Assembly (NCBI RefSeq): GCF_003970675.1
Contig: NZ_CP034562.1
Location: forward strand, 3,632,001-3,696,000
DNA length: 64,000 bases
Direction of reading: 5' to 3'
DNA from: Flammeovirga pectinis
Lineage (GTDB): Bacteria; Bacteroidota; Bacteroidia; Cytophagales; Flammeovirgaceae
Part shown: piece by piece, positions 9,222 to 16,811 of the stretch
How the letters are laid out: each line of letters starts with the position of its first letter
How positions within the stretch are numbered: position 1 is the first letter of the stretch
Notes under the pieces: model-generated
Database searches by the model: none
Seen by the model: only the letters and a program-made list of their open reading frames with translations
Told to the model about the DNA's origin: nothing
Made by a program: the position numbers and the translations under genes

Positions 9222-10106
9222 TTATTTCTGAATAAAAAATCTTACTCTTTCTGAAAACTCAATAGGTTTCTCCATAGGGTACATATGCGTTGCATTTCTA
9301 ACTTCATTTATAGCACTATTCTGTAAATTTGAATATACAGACTGAGATACAACTTTAAATAAATCTCTTGTATACTCTCCGTAAGCAACACAACTTCTAG
9401 TAGTTATTTGAAATAGAGCTTCTTTATTTAAATTAGGCTGTTCAATTTGAGAGAGCTGTAATGGCAAAGAATTTTTATTTTCTAATTGTTCTTTTCTTAA
9501 TTGTTTGCTTTGTTGTTGAAAATAACCTTTGCTATTTCCTGAACCATCAATTAATAATTCTACTGCTTCGTCTAATTTTTGTTCTTGTACTGCATAAAAT
9601 ATAGGTCCAAACATTTCATTTGCATCTGTACCAAATGTTTTCATCTCATCATCATCTAAACAACCGGGGTAACCAGGTTCGTATACATACAAAGAAGTGA
9701 GTTTATTAGGTACTTTTGTTGCTAAATTTAATGCAATATCAGCACCATAAGACCAAGCAACTACGTGTATAGATTCGATCTCTAATTCTTCTAATAATTT
9801 TAGAATATCTGATGTATGAGTTTCTATCCCAAAAGGCTTATCAGATGGTCCATTTTTTCCAAAATGACGCTGAGTAGGAACAATAACATCAAAATGTTTT
9901 GATAGTATCTCGCTATGCGTATTCCACATTCTATTATCTGCTAAAGCCCCGTGTAGTAGCAATAATGGTTCTCCTTTTCCTATTCTAAAATAAGAAATTT
10001 CATCTCCATCAATATTTACCGTTTTATATATTTTTTCCATATCTGTTTCATTTTCACAACTAAATAGAAATACTAGTATACTTATAATTAATACGATCCC
10101 TTTCAT
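9222..10106 (-). CDS. Lipoprotein alpha/beta hydrolase
   Basis: A predicted membrane-anchored esterase or hydrolase of unknown substrate. The signal sequence ends in a lipobox with Cys17 (FLFSCENE). The hydrolase fold shows the oxyanion HG in LLLLHGALAD (about 49-57), the nucleophile elbow AWSYGAD with Ser119 and a C-terminal histidine in ATHMYP. The 294-residue length fits the family. Upstream lies the minus-strand YHS-domain lipid or metal protein, separated by that gene's own terminator, so the two are not an obvious operon. Specificity cannot be deduced. Confidence 0.8.
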   Translation of the reverse strand: MKGIVLIISILVFLFSCENETDMEKIYKTVNIDGDEISYFRIGKGEPLLLLHGALADNRMWNTHSEILSKHFDVIVPTQRHFGKNGPSDKPFGIETHTSDILKLLEELEIESIHVVAWSYGADIALNLATKVPNKLTSLYVYEPGYPGCLDDDEMKTFGTDANEMFGPIFYAVQEQKLDEAVELLIDGSGNSKGYFQQQSKQLRKEQLENKNSLPLQLSQIEQPNLNKEALFQITTRSCVAYGEYTRDLFKVVSQSVYSNLQNSAINEVRNATHMYPMEKPIEFSERVRFFIQK

Positions 10107-10214
10107 AATAAATAGAAAATAGAAATGATGTGAAGGACAGGCCTATTTACATCTATTCGGATCATAACTATAAATTAATGGCTTTCGTTTAATTACAAAT
10201 TGATTTAAATAAAA

Positions 10215-10249
10215 AAGAAAGCCTGTTTCACATTGAAATCTTCTTTCTT
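10215..10249 (-). terminator. Terminator of the YHS-domain gene
   Basis: Two-part hairpin on the minus strand: outer stem AAGAAAG / CTTTCTT and inner stem TTTCA / TGAAA, followed on that strand by a run of T. It lies 50 bp past the stop codon of the YHS-domain gene. Confidence 0.6.
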
Positions 10250-10300
10250 AATTAAAAAACTGAATAGCTCTATTTTTTTAAAAGGCAATTAATGATAGTA

Positions 10301-10756
10301 TTAATTTATAATTTTCAACCAATTTTTATCAGCTACTTTTTCTAATTTATCAGGTCCTTCCTCCTGCCAATCTTCATAAGTATTTGAAAAAAATTTATTG
10401 TAAAATAACATTAATCTTCCATTCTGAATTACATAGGTTTCATAATTAACATCTACTTTTTCTCCTTTATCTGCCATAGCATAAGCACACCAACCACCAT
10501 AAGCTGGGATGTATTTTTGGGGTTGAGATAAAAATTTATCAGCATGTTCTTTGGATGTAAAATAATAATCAACTCCTTGAAAAGAGGATGTATACTCTTT
10601 AGATCCTTCTTCAACGTTACCTTCGGTATAGCTAATAACATCGTAACCTCCTACGGCTACATTATTTTTATCAATGTTGAATTCTTTTGATGATTGTGAA
10701 TAACTCACTAATGAAGTGAATAGAAAGAGAATGAAAAAATAAGATTTGAGTTGCAT
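10301..10756 (-). CDS. Secreted YHS-domain protein
   Basis: A small exported protein with a signal peptide (about residues 1-20, FLFTSLVSYSQ). The YHS-like domain reads VGGYDVISYTEG then GVDYYFTSKEHADKF and YGGWCAYAMADK. YHS domains often bind metals or occur next to metal-transport proteins; here the single Cys sits in GGWCAYAM. Proteins of this type are common and unstudied in Bacteroidota. The track frame starts one codon earlier (10759); I chose the second ATG (MQLKSYFF), though either is possible. No metal transporter is nearby. Confidence 0.75.
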   Translation of the reverse strand: MQLKSYFFILFLFTSLVSYSQSSKEFNIDKNNVAVGGYDVISYTEGNVEEGSKEYTSSFQGVDYYFTSKEHADKFLSQPQKYIPAYGGWCAYAMADKGEKVDVNYETYVIQNGRLMLFYNKFFSNTYEDWQEEGPDKLEKVADKNWLKIIN

Positions 10757-10820
10757 CAAGTTAATAATTTAGGTGTAAGGTGGTATAAATTCCTTATCAG
10801 AAAGGTTTAACCAACATAAT

Positions 10821-10879
10821 TGTTGATAACTTTTTGATTTATTAAGTATACTCAATTTAAGAACAAAAAGTTATCAACA
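10821..10879. repeat. 16-bp perfect inverted repeat between two genes
   Basis: Arms at 10821-10836 (TGTTGATAACTTTTTG) and 10864-10879 (CAAAAAGTTATCAACA), separated by 27 bases. It lies between the dusB terminator and the start of the YHS gene. Function unknown: possible operator, transcript-stabilising hairpin or small mobile remnant. Confidence 0.7.
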
Positions 10880-10883
10880 TGAA

Positions 10884-10917
10884 AAATCCAACAGCTTAAA
10901 ACTAAACTGTTGGATTT
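10884..10917 (-). terminator. Terminator of dusB
   Basis: Perfect 11-bp stem AAATCCAACAG / CTGTTGGATTT with a 12-nt loop, starting 27 bp past the dusB stop on the minus strand. Confidence 0.8.
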
Positions 10918-10943
10918 AATCTATTTTTATAGCTTAACCAGTA

Positions 10944-11936
10944 TTAAAGAATAATTTCTTTTTCGAAAGCCTCTTCAACGTCAGTTAAAATATTTAATAC
11001 CTCATCCTGATCCATTGCTTCTACCAAACGCATTCTAAAAGGCTTAAAATGAGTTATACCTTTAAAATAGGTAGTATAGTGTCTACGCATTTCAAAGATT
11101 CCTGTTTTATCTCCTTTCCATTCTACAGAAAAATTTAAATGGCGTTTAACAGTTTTAATTCTTTCTTCCATTGTAGGAGGAGCAAGAATTTCACCTGTTT
11201 CCATAAAGTGTTTTACTTCTCTAAAAATCCAAGGATAACCAATTGCAGCACGGCCAATCATTATACCATCTACCTCGTACTTTTCTTTGTATTCTAAAGC
11301 TTTTTGAGGAGAATCAATATCACCATTGCCAAAAATTGGAATATGAATATCTGGATGGTTTTTAACCTCCGCTATTTTTGTCCAATCTGCAACTCCTTTA
11401 TACATTTGTTCACGAGTACGACCATGAATTGTTAAAGCCTTAACCCCAACGTCTTGTAAACGTTTTGCTACTTCAACAATACGGATTGTACTATCATCCC
11501 ACCCTAAACGAGTTTTAACTGTTACGGGCTTTTCGACTTGCTTTACAATTTCTTCGGTCATGCTTTGCATTTTATCAATGTCTAATAAAATACCAGCACC
11601 AGCACCTCTACCTGCTACCTTTTTAACAGGACAGCCATAATTAATATCAATAATTTCTGGGTTAGCTTCTTCAGCAATCGCTGCTGCATGACGCATAGAG
11701 TCTATCTTTTCTCCAAAAATTTGAATACCAATAGGACGTTCGTAATCATATATATCTAATTTCATTCTGCTTTTAGCAGCATCACGTATCAACCCCTCAG
11801 CAGAAATAAATTCTGTGTACATTAAATCAGCCCCGTTTTCCTTACAGACAGCTCTAAATGGAGGATCACTAACGTCTTCCATTGGAGCCAATAATAAAGG
11901 AAAATCTTTGACCTCTAAATCACCTATTTTTACCAC
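10944..11936 (-). CDS. dusB: tRNA-dihydrouridine synthase (DusB type)
   Basis: Flavin enzyme that reduces uridine to dihydrouridine in the D-loop of tRNAs. The TIM-barrel start LLLAPMEDVSDPPFR binds FMN, and the catalytic cysteine is Cys102 in INYGCPVKKV. Further family motifs are TVKTRLGWDD, LTIHGRTREQMY and GNGDI followed by GIMIGRAAIG. The length of 330 residues is typical. The start is the only ATG near the conserved N terminus. Its 5' region is shared with the divergent CPBP operon, whose promoter lies about 60 bp away. Confidence 0.93.
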   Translation of the reverse strand: MVKIGDLEVKDFPLLLAPMEDVSDPPFRAVCKENGADLMYTEFISAEGLIRDAAKSRMKLDIYDYERPIGIQIFGEKIDSMRHAAAIAEEANPEIIDINYGCPVKKVAGRGAGAGILLDIDKMQSMTEEIVKQVEKPVTVKTRLGWDDSTIRIVEVAKRLQDVGVKALTIHGRTREQMYKGVADWTKIAEVKNHPDIHIPIFGNGDIDSPQKALEYKEKYEVDGIMIGRAAIGYPWIFREVKHFMETGEILAPPTMEERIKTVKRHLNFSVEWKGDKTGIFEMRRHYTTYFKGITHFKPFRMRLVEAMDQDEVLNILTDVEEAFEKEIIL

Positions 11937-11996
11937 TTGATTAAAGCATTTTAAATGTTTAGCAAAATATGTAGTTTTTACTCTTATATAAAAAAG

Positions 11997-12004
11997 TATC
12001 TTTG
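11997..12004 (+). promoter_or_regulatory. Candidate -7 element of the CPBP-DUF2007-cdsA operon
   Basis: TATCTTTG, an exact TAnnTTTG match. It implies a 5' leader of about 130 nt ahead of the CPBP start codon. Confidence 0.55.
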
Positions 12005-12010
12005 CTACAT

Positions 12011-12087
12011 ATTAGGAAACTCCCTATAAACCATTTCGGTTCATAATTTCCTAATTATGAGTATGTTTTGTAACAACTATTAGGAAA
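12011..12087 (+). promoter_or_regulatory. Leader with three alternating complementary segments
   Basis: ATTAGGAAA (12011-12019), its reverse complement TTTCCTAAT (12047-12055), and a second ATTAGGAAA (12079-12087). The middle segment can pair with either flank, giving two exclusive hairpins. The first also encloses AACC/GGTT. The arrangement suits an attenuator or riboswitch-like leader, but no known class is recognised and neither hairpin has a strong T tract. Confidence 0.35.
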
Positions 12088-12143
12088 TGCATCCTTACAG
12101 TTAGAATTGCAAATTTATAATAATTACATAATAGACCATAAAA

Positions 12144-13064
12144 ATGAATCAAGATCCGTTCAATTATTTTAAAAAATTTCTTTTTCTGATCTTATTTATC
12201 ATTGCCTTTACATTTATTGGGCAAGCAGTTGTAGTGGCTGTTTTACTTCCAATATTCGATTTTGATGTAAATTCAATATTTAGTAGTATAACTGCACAAG
12301 ATAATAGAACTATCATGTTAATAGTTCAGGGGATATCTGCACTTTTCACTTTTATTCTAGGGCCAATAGCTTATGGTTTTTGGTATGATAAAGCATTACT
12401 AAATACACTTAGAAGTACTTTAGTAGCAGATAAAAGACAATGGGTAATTGCAATATTTGTAATCGTAGCATTCTTACCTCTTGGATCTGCTTTATTAGTT
12501 TGGAATCAACATATTGATTTCCCATCAAGCTTAGCAACACTAGAAGCTAGTTTTAAAGCCAAAGAAATTCAATTAGCTCAATTAACTGTGTTCTTAGTCG
12601 ATTTTCAATCTACTGGAGAGTTTTTATTAGGTCTAATTGTAATTGCTGTTTTTGCTGGAATTGGTGAAGAATTAGTATTTAGAGGTTTTTTACAAAGATA
12701 CTTAGAAGGTATATTTAAGAATGTTCATGTGGGAATATGGCTTACTGCAATCATTTTTTCTGCTATTCATATGCAATTTTATGGTTTCTTTGTAAGAATG
12801 TTCTTGGGAGTCTTGCTAGGATACTTATTTTTGTGGTCAGGAAGAAGTTTATACCCTTCCATTATAGCCCACATTACAAATAACGCACTTACAGTTATTG
12901 GTGTTTATTTTAATAAAGAAGAGTTGTTAGAAGAAATGGCTAATCCTTTTGATGCTGAAGCACCAGAATGGTATATAGTTGTTATAAGCGGTATTTTTGC
13001 AGTAGCTCTGTTAATGTATTACAGAAAACTCTATTTGGACAAAAGAGATAATTCACTAAATTGA
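12144..13064 (+). CDS. CPBP-family intramembrane metalloprotease
   Basis: A multi-pass inner-membrane protein of the CPBP (CaaX protease / bacteriocin-processing, YdiL-like) family. About eight hydrophobic segments are visible. The conserved motifs are present: GIGEELVFRGF with Glu175, Glu176 and Arg180, then SAIHMQFYG with His209, and SIIAHITNN with His243 and Asn247. These are the expected active-site residues, so the enzyme looks intact. It is first in a tight operon with a DUF2007 protein and cdsA. The substrate is unknown; the genes around it hint at an envelope role. Confidence 0.88.
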   Translation: MNQDPFNYFKKFLFLILFIIAFTFIGQAVVVAVLLPIFDFDVNSIFSSITAQDNRTIMLIVQGISALFTFILGPIAYGFWYDKALLNTLRSTLVADKRQWVIAIFVIVAFLPLGSALLVWNQHIDFPSSLATLEASFKAKEIQLAQLTVFLVDFQSTGEFLLGLIVIAVFAGIGEELVFRGFLQRYLEGIFKNVHVGIWLTAIIFSAIHMQFYGFFVRMFLGVLLGYLFLWSGRSLYPSIIAHITNNALTVIGVYFNKEELLEEMANPFDAEAPEWYIVVISGIFAVALLMYYRKLYLDKRDNSLN

Positions 13065-13069
13065 GAACT

Positions 13070-13285
13070 ATGGCACAATCTAATTGGGAAAAAGTATTTG
13101 CAAGCGATCAGTTATACCAAGCTGAAATCGTAAAAGAAACTTTAAATGAAAGAGGCATTAATGCCGTTGTTTTAGACAAAAGAGACTCTTCCTATAATGC
13201 TTTTGGTTATAGAGAGGTCTATGTTGATAAATCAGTTGCTGAGCAAGCAACATTAATAATTAAGCAAGATGTTCAATTTGAATAA
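13070..13285 (+). CDS. DUF2007-family small protein
   Basis: A 71-residue cytoplasmic protein matching the DUF2007 pattern (a GlnB-like ferredoxin fold proposed to act in signalling). It has EKVFASDQLYQAEIVKETL at the N terminus and GYREVYVDKSVAEQA in the middle. The frame also offers a TTG at 13061 inside the upstream stop; the ATG at 13070 is preferred. Its 3' end overlaps cdsA by 17 bp, so it is translationally linked with the phospholipid gene. No catalytic residues are apparent. Confidence 0.75.
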   Translation: MAQSNWEKVFASDQLYQAEIVKETLNERGINAVVLDKRDSSYNAFGYREVYVDKSVAEQATLIIKQDVQFE

Positions 13286-14108
13286 TCGCTCCGAATTAAC
13301 GCAAAGAGTTATTGTCGGATTTTTAGGCGGAGTAGGAATGATAGGGGCCATCTATTTTGGTGCTTGGACTTACTTTGGCTTATTCCTCGTAATTAGTGTA
13401 GCTACAATGTTAGAATTTTACAAGCTACTCAGATTAGAGGAACACTTACCTTTAAGAACTTATGGAACACTTTTAGGTATCCTTATTTACTGCCTTACAT
13501 TCTTTATTGAATTAGATATGATATCATCCCGATGGATGTATCTGGTATTTGTAGGGTTCTCTTCTGCATATCTTATAAAGCTATACAGTAAGGGTGATAA
13601 ATTACCTTTTAAGAATTTAGCTTATACATTTTTAGGAGTGATGTATGTTGCTGTTCCGTTTTCATTAATACATGCTTATGTATTTTTTGATACTAAATAT
13701 CACTACGAAATTTTAATTGGAGCTATGCTTATTTTATGGGCAAATGATTCTGGAGCTTATTTTTCTGGAAAAACATTTGGTCGTAGAAAGTTATTTGAGC
13801 GTATTTCTCCAAAGAAAACTTGGGAAGGTAGTATTGGAGGAGCTGCACTTGCAGTAACAGTTAGTTTAATATTCTCGCATTTTTATACTTCTTTAGAAGC
13901 ATGGAGATGGGTAACTATTGCTATCATTATTGTAGTTACAGGTACTTATGGCGATTTGGTCGAATCTCTTTTTAAGAGAAGTATGAGTATTAAAGATTCT
14001 GGAACTACACTTCCTGGACATGGTGGTTTCTTAGATAGATTTGATGGATTATTATTATCAGCTCCATTTATTGCAGCTTTTTTGAAAATATTCCCTCCAA
14101 ATCTTTAA
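13269..14108 (+). CDS. cdsA: Phosphatidate cytidylyltransferase (CDP-diglyceride synthase)
   Basis: Makes CDP-diacylglycerol from phosphatidate and CTP in the inner membrane, the branch point of phospholipid synthesis. About seven to eight membrane segments are visible. The family signature is complete near the C terminus: SLFKRSMSIKDSG, then LPGHGGFLDRFDGL. The length of 279 residues is normal. The start ATG lies inside the preceding DUF2007 gene (17-bp overlap). Last gene of the CPBP-DUF2007-cdsA operon; I see no terminator before the first tRNA-Ser. Confidence 0.93.
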   Translation: MFNLNNRSELTQRVIVGFLGGVGMIGAIYFGAWTYFGLFLVISVATMLEFYKLLRLEEHLPLRTYGTLLGILIYCLTFFIELDMISSRWMYLVFVGFSSAYLIKLYSKGDKLPFKNLAYTFLGVMYVAVPFSLIHAYVFFDTKYHYEILIGAMLILWANDSGAYFSGKTFGRRKLFERISPKKTWEGSIGGAALAVTVSLIFSHFYTSLEAWRWVTIAIIIVVTGTYGDLVESLFKRSMSIKDSGTTLPGHGGFLDRFDGLLLSAPFIAAFLKIFPPNL

Positions 14109-14123
14109 AAAAAGAATCAAATA

Positions 14124-14155
14124 TTTGGTAGTTATATAAATTACCTACATATTTG
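14124..14155 (+). promoter_or_regulatory. Promoter of tRNA-Ser copy 1
   Basis: TTTG (14124-14127), 20 bases, then CATATTTG (14148-14155). The same elements at the same spacing stand before the other two tRNA-Ser(TGA) genes, although the bases between differ. Confidence 0.65.
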
Positions 14156-14183
14156 CACCCGCTATCAGAAAAAGATAGCACCT

Positions 14184-14268
14184 AGAGAGTTGGCAGAGTG
14201 GTCGAATGCGGTAGTCTTGAAAACTATTGTACCGCGAGGTACCGGGGGTTCGAATCCCTCACTCTCTG
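14184..14268 (+). tRNA. tRNA-Ser(TGA), copy 1
   Basis: 85 nt. Acceptor arms AGAGAGT / ACTCTCT pair fully, the anticodon loop is CTTGAAA (anticodon TGA, reads UCA-type serine codons), and a long variable arm is present as in class II tRNAs. The T-arm is GGGGGTTCGAATCCC. CCA is not encoded. Confidence 0.95.
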
Positions 14269-14272
14269 CTGA

Positions 14273-14304
14273 AAAGGCATCAAATATTAATATTTGATGC
14301 CTTT
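14273..14304 (+). terminator. Terminator of tRNA-Ser copy 1
   Basis: Perfect 16-bp self-complementary sequence (AAAGGCATCAAATATT and its complement), followed by CTTTTT. Confidence 0.8.
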
Positions 14305-14368
14305 CTTTTTATATAATTATTCTAAGAAGTAATTTTAATATATTTTTAGAATAATTCTCCTTTAAATA

Positions 14369-14400
14369 TTTGGTAGTTACAAAAAATACGCACATATTTG
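14369..14400 (+). promoter_or_regulatory. Promoter of tRNA-Ser copy 2
   Basis: TTTG, 20 bases, CATATTTG, as in copy 1, with a partly changed spacer. Confidence 0.65.
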
Positions 14401-14428
14401 CACCCGTTATCACAAAAAGATAATACCT

Positions 14429-14513
14429 AGAGAGTTGGCAGAGTGGTCGAATGCGGTAGTCTTGAAAACTATTGTACCGCGAGGTACCGGGGGTTCGAAT
14501 CCCTCACTCTCTG
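14429..14513 (+). tRNA. tRNA-Ser(TGA), copy 2
   Basis: Identical over 85 nt to the copy 245 bp upstream, including acceptor, TGA anticodon loop and variable arm. CCA is not encoded. Confidence 0.95.
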
Positions 14514-14517
14514 CTGA

Positions 14518-14549
14518 AAAGGCATCAAATATTAATATCTGATGCCTTT
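14518..14549 (+). terminator. Terminator of tRNA-Ser copy 2
   Basis: Same 16-bp hairpin as after copy 1 with a single T-to-C change in the right arm (wobble pair), followed by CTTTTT. It lies 28 bp from the opposing recG stop. Confidence 0.75.
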
Positions 14550-14576
14550 CTTTTTATATAATTATTCTGATTTACT

Positions 14577-16688
14577 TTAGCTTATCCTACTCCAATTTGT
14601 AGAAGACTTTTTCACTAATAAACTCTGTTGATGTTTTATCAATTGATTTTCTTCTTTCTGCAAATCAGGATCCTCATCAAGTATTTTTTCTGCAATACCT
14701 CTTACCTCTTGTAATAAAGCAGCATCTGCTCCAATATCAGCATGCCTTAAATCAAGAATACCACTTTGTTGTGTTCCTTCAATATCACCTGGTCCACGAA
14801 GTTTTAGATCAGCATCAGCAATTTTAAAACCATCAGTAGTATCTACCATTGTTTTAATTCTTACTTTACCATCTTTAGATAGCTTATCACCTGTCATAAG
14901 AATACAATAAGACTGCTCTCCACCTCTACCAACTCTACCTCTAAGCTGATGAAGTTGTGCTAATCCAAATTTCTCTGCATTTTCAATTATCATCACAGTA
15001 GAATTAGGGATATTAACACCAACTTCAATTACAGTTGTTGCTACCATAATTTCTGTTTTTCCTTCAGCAAATCGTTGCATTTCGGCGTCCTTATCCGCTG
15101 CCTTCATTCTACCATGAACTACACTTACTTTATAATCAGGAAAAGCCCTTGTAACACTTTCGTACCCAGACATTAAATTTTGATAATCGAGTGTTTCAGA
15201 TTCTTCAATTAAAGGATACACAATGTAGACTTGTCTACCTAATTCAACTTGTTCTTTTAAGAAACCAAAGACACGTAACCTTCCTTTTTCAAATTTATGC
15301 CATGTGATAATTGGCTTTCTACCTGCAGGTAATTCATCTATAACAGATACCTCCAAATCACCATAAACAGTCATAGCCAAAGTTCTTGGAATTGGTGTTG
15401 CAGTCATAACCAACATATGCGGCTTTGCTTTACTGCTCTTTTTCCATAAAGCAGCACGTTGAGCAACTCCAAAACGATGCTGTTCATCTATTACACATAA
15501 ACCTAAATTATAAAAATCTACTTTATCCTCAATAAGTGCATGTGTTCCCACAATTATCTTTAATGAGCCATCTCTAAGTGTTTCGTCAATTCTCCTTCTG
15601 GTTTTTGTTTTTGATGATCCAGTTAACAGCTCAATTGTTACACCCATTGCATCTGCAAACTCTTTTAAACCATTATAATGCTGCTGTGCTAGAATTTCTG
15701 TTGGAGCCATTAATGCAGACTGAGCATCATTATCAAGAGCCATAAGCATACACATAAATGCCACTATAGTTTTACCACTACCTACATCGCCTTGTAATAA
15801 TCTATTCATCTGATAGCCACTTCGCATATCATTGTAGATTTCTCTTATTACTCTTTTTTGCGCGCCAGTTAAATCAAAAGGAAGGTGATTATTAAAGAAA
15901 TCATTAAAGGTGGGAATTATTGTGAATATTTGACCTCTATATTTATCTGTTCTCTTCCCTACTTTAGAAGCAATAATTTTTAATTGAAGGTAAAATAACT
16001 CTTCAAATTTTAATCTTTTCTTTGCTTGGTCAAGTGTTTCAGCATTTTTAGGAAAATGAGTCCATGCTACTGCCAACCCTTTTGAGATTAAATTATGCTC
16101 CTTTATCAAATACTCGGGTAAAGTCTCTGAAATAGTATGATAGACTTTTTCTAAAAGTGTTCTTGTCAATTTAGCTAATACCCTACTATCCACTTTCTTT
16201 GTCTTCATTTTTTCTGAAGTGTGATAGACAGGAGCTAGTCCTCCAGATGTTGCCTGAGGTGTAGCTGTATTTGGATCATATTCATCTAATTCTGGATGCG
16301 AAATGGAAAATTTAAAACCATATCGTTGTGGTTTGCCATAAGCTATATACCACATTCCAACTTTCAGTGATTTCTCTACCCACTTTGCTCCTCTGAACCA
16401 AACAAATTCCATTTCTCCGGTTTCATCAGAAAATGTAGCCACCAAACGTTTACTTCTACCTTCACCAATAGAATTTACAAATGTCAGACGGCCAATCATC
16501 TGAACATAAGCTGTATCACTTACAACCTCATTAATTTTATAAAAATGAGTTCTATCTTCATGACGGAAAGGGTATTGCTCTAATAAATCTCCAAAAGTAT
16601 ATACTCCTAGCTCCTTATTTAGAATTTCTGCACGAACAGCTCCAACTCCTTTTAAAAACTCAATTTTAGTATCAAAAATATTATTCAC
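14577..16688 (-). CDS. recG: ATP-dependent DNA helicase RecG
   Basis: Branch-migrating helicase for recombination repair and stalled-fork processing. The N-terminal wedge/OB-fold part (about residues 1-200) is followed by the helicase core. Walker A is LLQGDVGSGKT near residue 292, the DExH box is VIDEQHRFG, and motif III is MTATPIPRT. The C-terminal lobe has the helical hairpin and TRG region (VATTVIEVGVNIPN, LHQLRGRVGRG). The length of 703 residues is typical. The gene stands alone, divergent from the PorU-like operon and convergent with the tRNA-Ser pair. Confidence 0.95.
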   Translation of the reverse strand: MNNIFDTKIEFLKGVGAVRAEILNKELGVYTFGDLLEQYPFRHEDRTHFYKINEVVSDTAYVQMIGRLTFVNSIGEGRSKRLVATFSDETGEMEFVWFRGAKWVEKSLKVGMWYIAYGKPQRYGFKFSISHPELDEYDPNTATPQATSGGLAPVYHTSEKMKTKKVDSRVLAKLTRTLLEKVYHTISETLPEYLIKEHNLISKGLAVAWTHFPKNAETLDQAKKRLKFEELFYLQLKIIASKVGKRTDKYRGQIFTIIPTFNDFFNNHLPFDLTGAQKRVIREIYNDMRSGYQMNRLLQGDVGSGKTIVAFMCMLMALDNDAQSALMAPTEILAQQHYNGLKEFADAMGVTIELLTGSSKTKTRRRIDETLRDGSLKIIVGTHALIEDKVDFYNLGLCVIDEQHRFGVAQRAALWKKSSKAKPHMLVMTATPIPRTLAMTVYGDLEVSVIDELPAGRKPIITWHKFEKGRLRVFGFLKEQVELGRQVYIVYPLIEESETLDYQNLMSGYESVTRAFPDYKVSVVHGRMKAADKDAEMQRFAEGKTEIMVATTVIEVGVNIPNSTVMIIENAEKFGLAQLHQLRGRVGRGGEQSYCILMTGDKLSKDGKVRIKTMVDTTDGFKIADADLKLRGPGDIEGTQQSGILDLRHADIGADAALLQEVRGIAEKILDEDPDLQKEENQLIKHQQSLLVKKSSTNWSRIS

Positions 16689-16811
16689 TTGATTGGCCTA
16701 ATTTTTTTGGTAAAAATATACGGTCTACACTACGAAATTAGTGTATTATTGTCAGATTCTATTAATTTTAGATATAGGCTTTTTAATTAACTCATTATTC
16801 GAACTTATCAT

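Larger units (their letters stand above)
14119..14568 (+). repeat. 245-bp tandem duplication of a tRNA-Ser transcription unit
   Basis: Copy 1 is 14119-14323 and copy 2 is 14364-14568, offset exactly 245 bp. Each copy carries promoter, tRNA and terminator. The tRNA bodies are identical; the promoter spacer, the short hairpin before the tRNA and one terminator base differ. Confidence 0.9.

Noticed and set aside
14119-14568. Duplicated tRNA-Ser region considered as an integrated element with direct repeats
   Set aside because: Only 41 bp lie between the repeat units and no integrase is adjacent; simple tandem duplication explains it.
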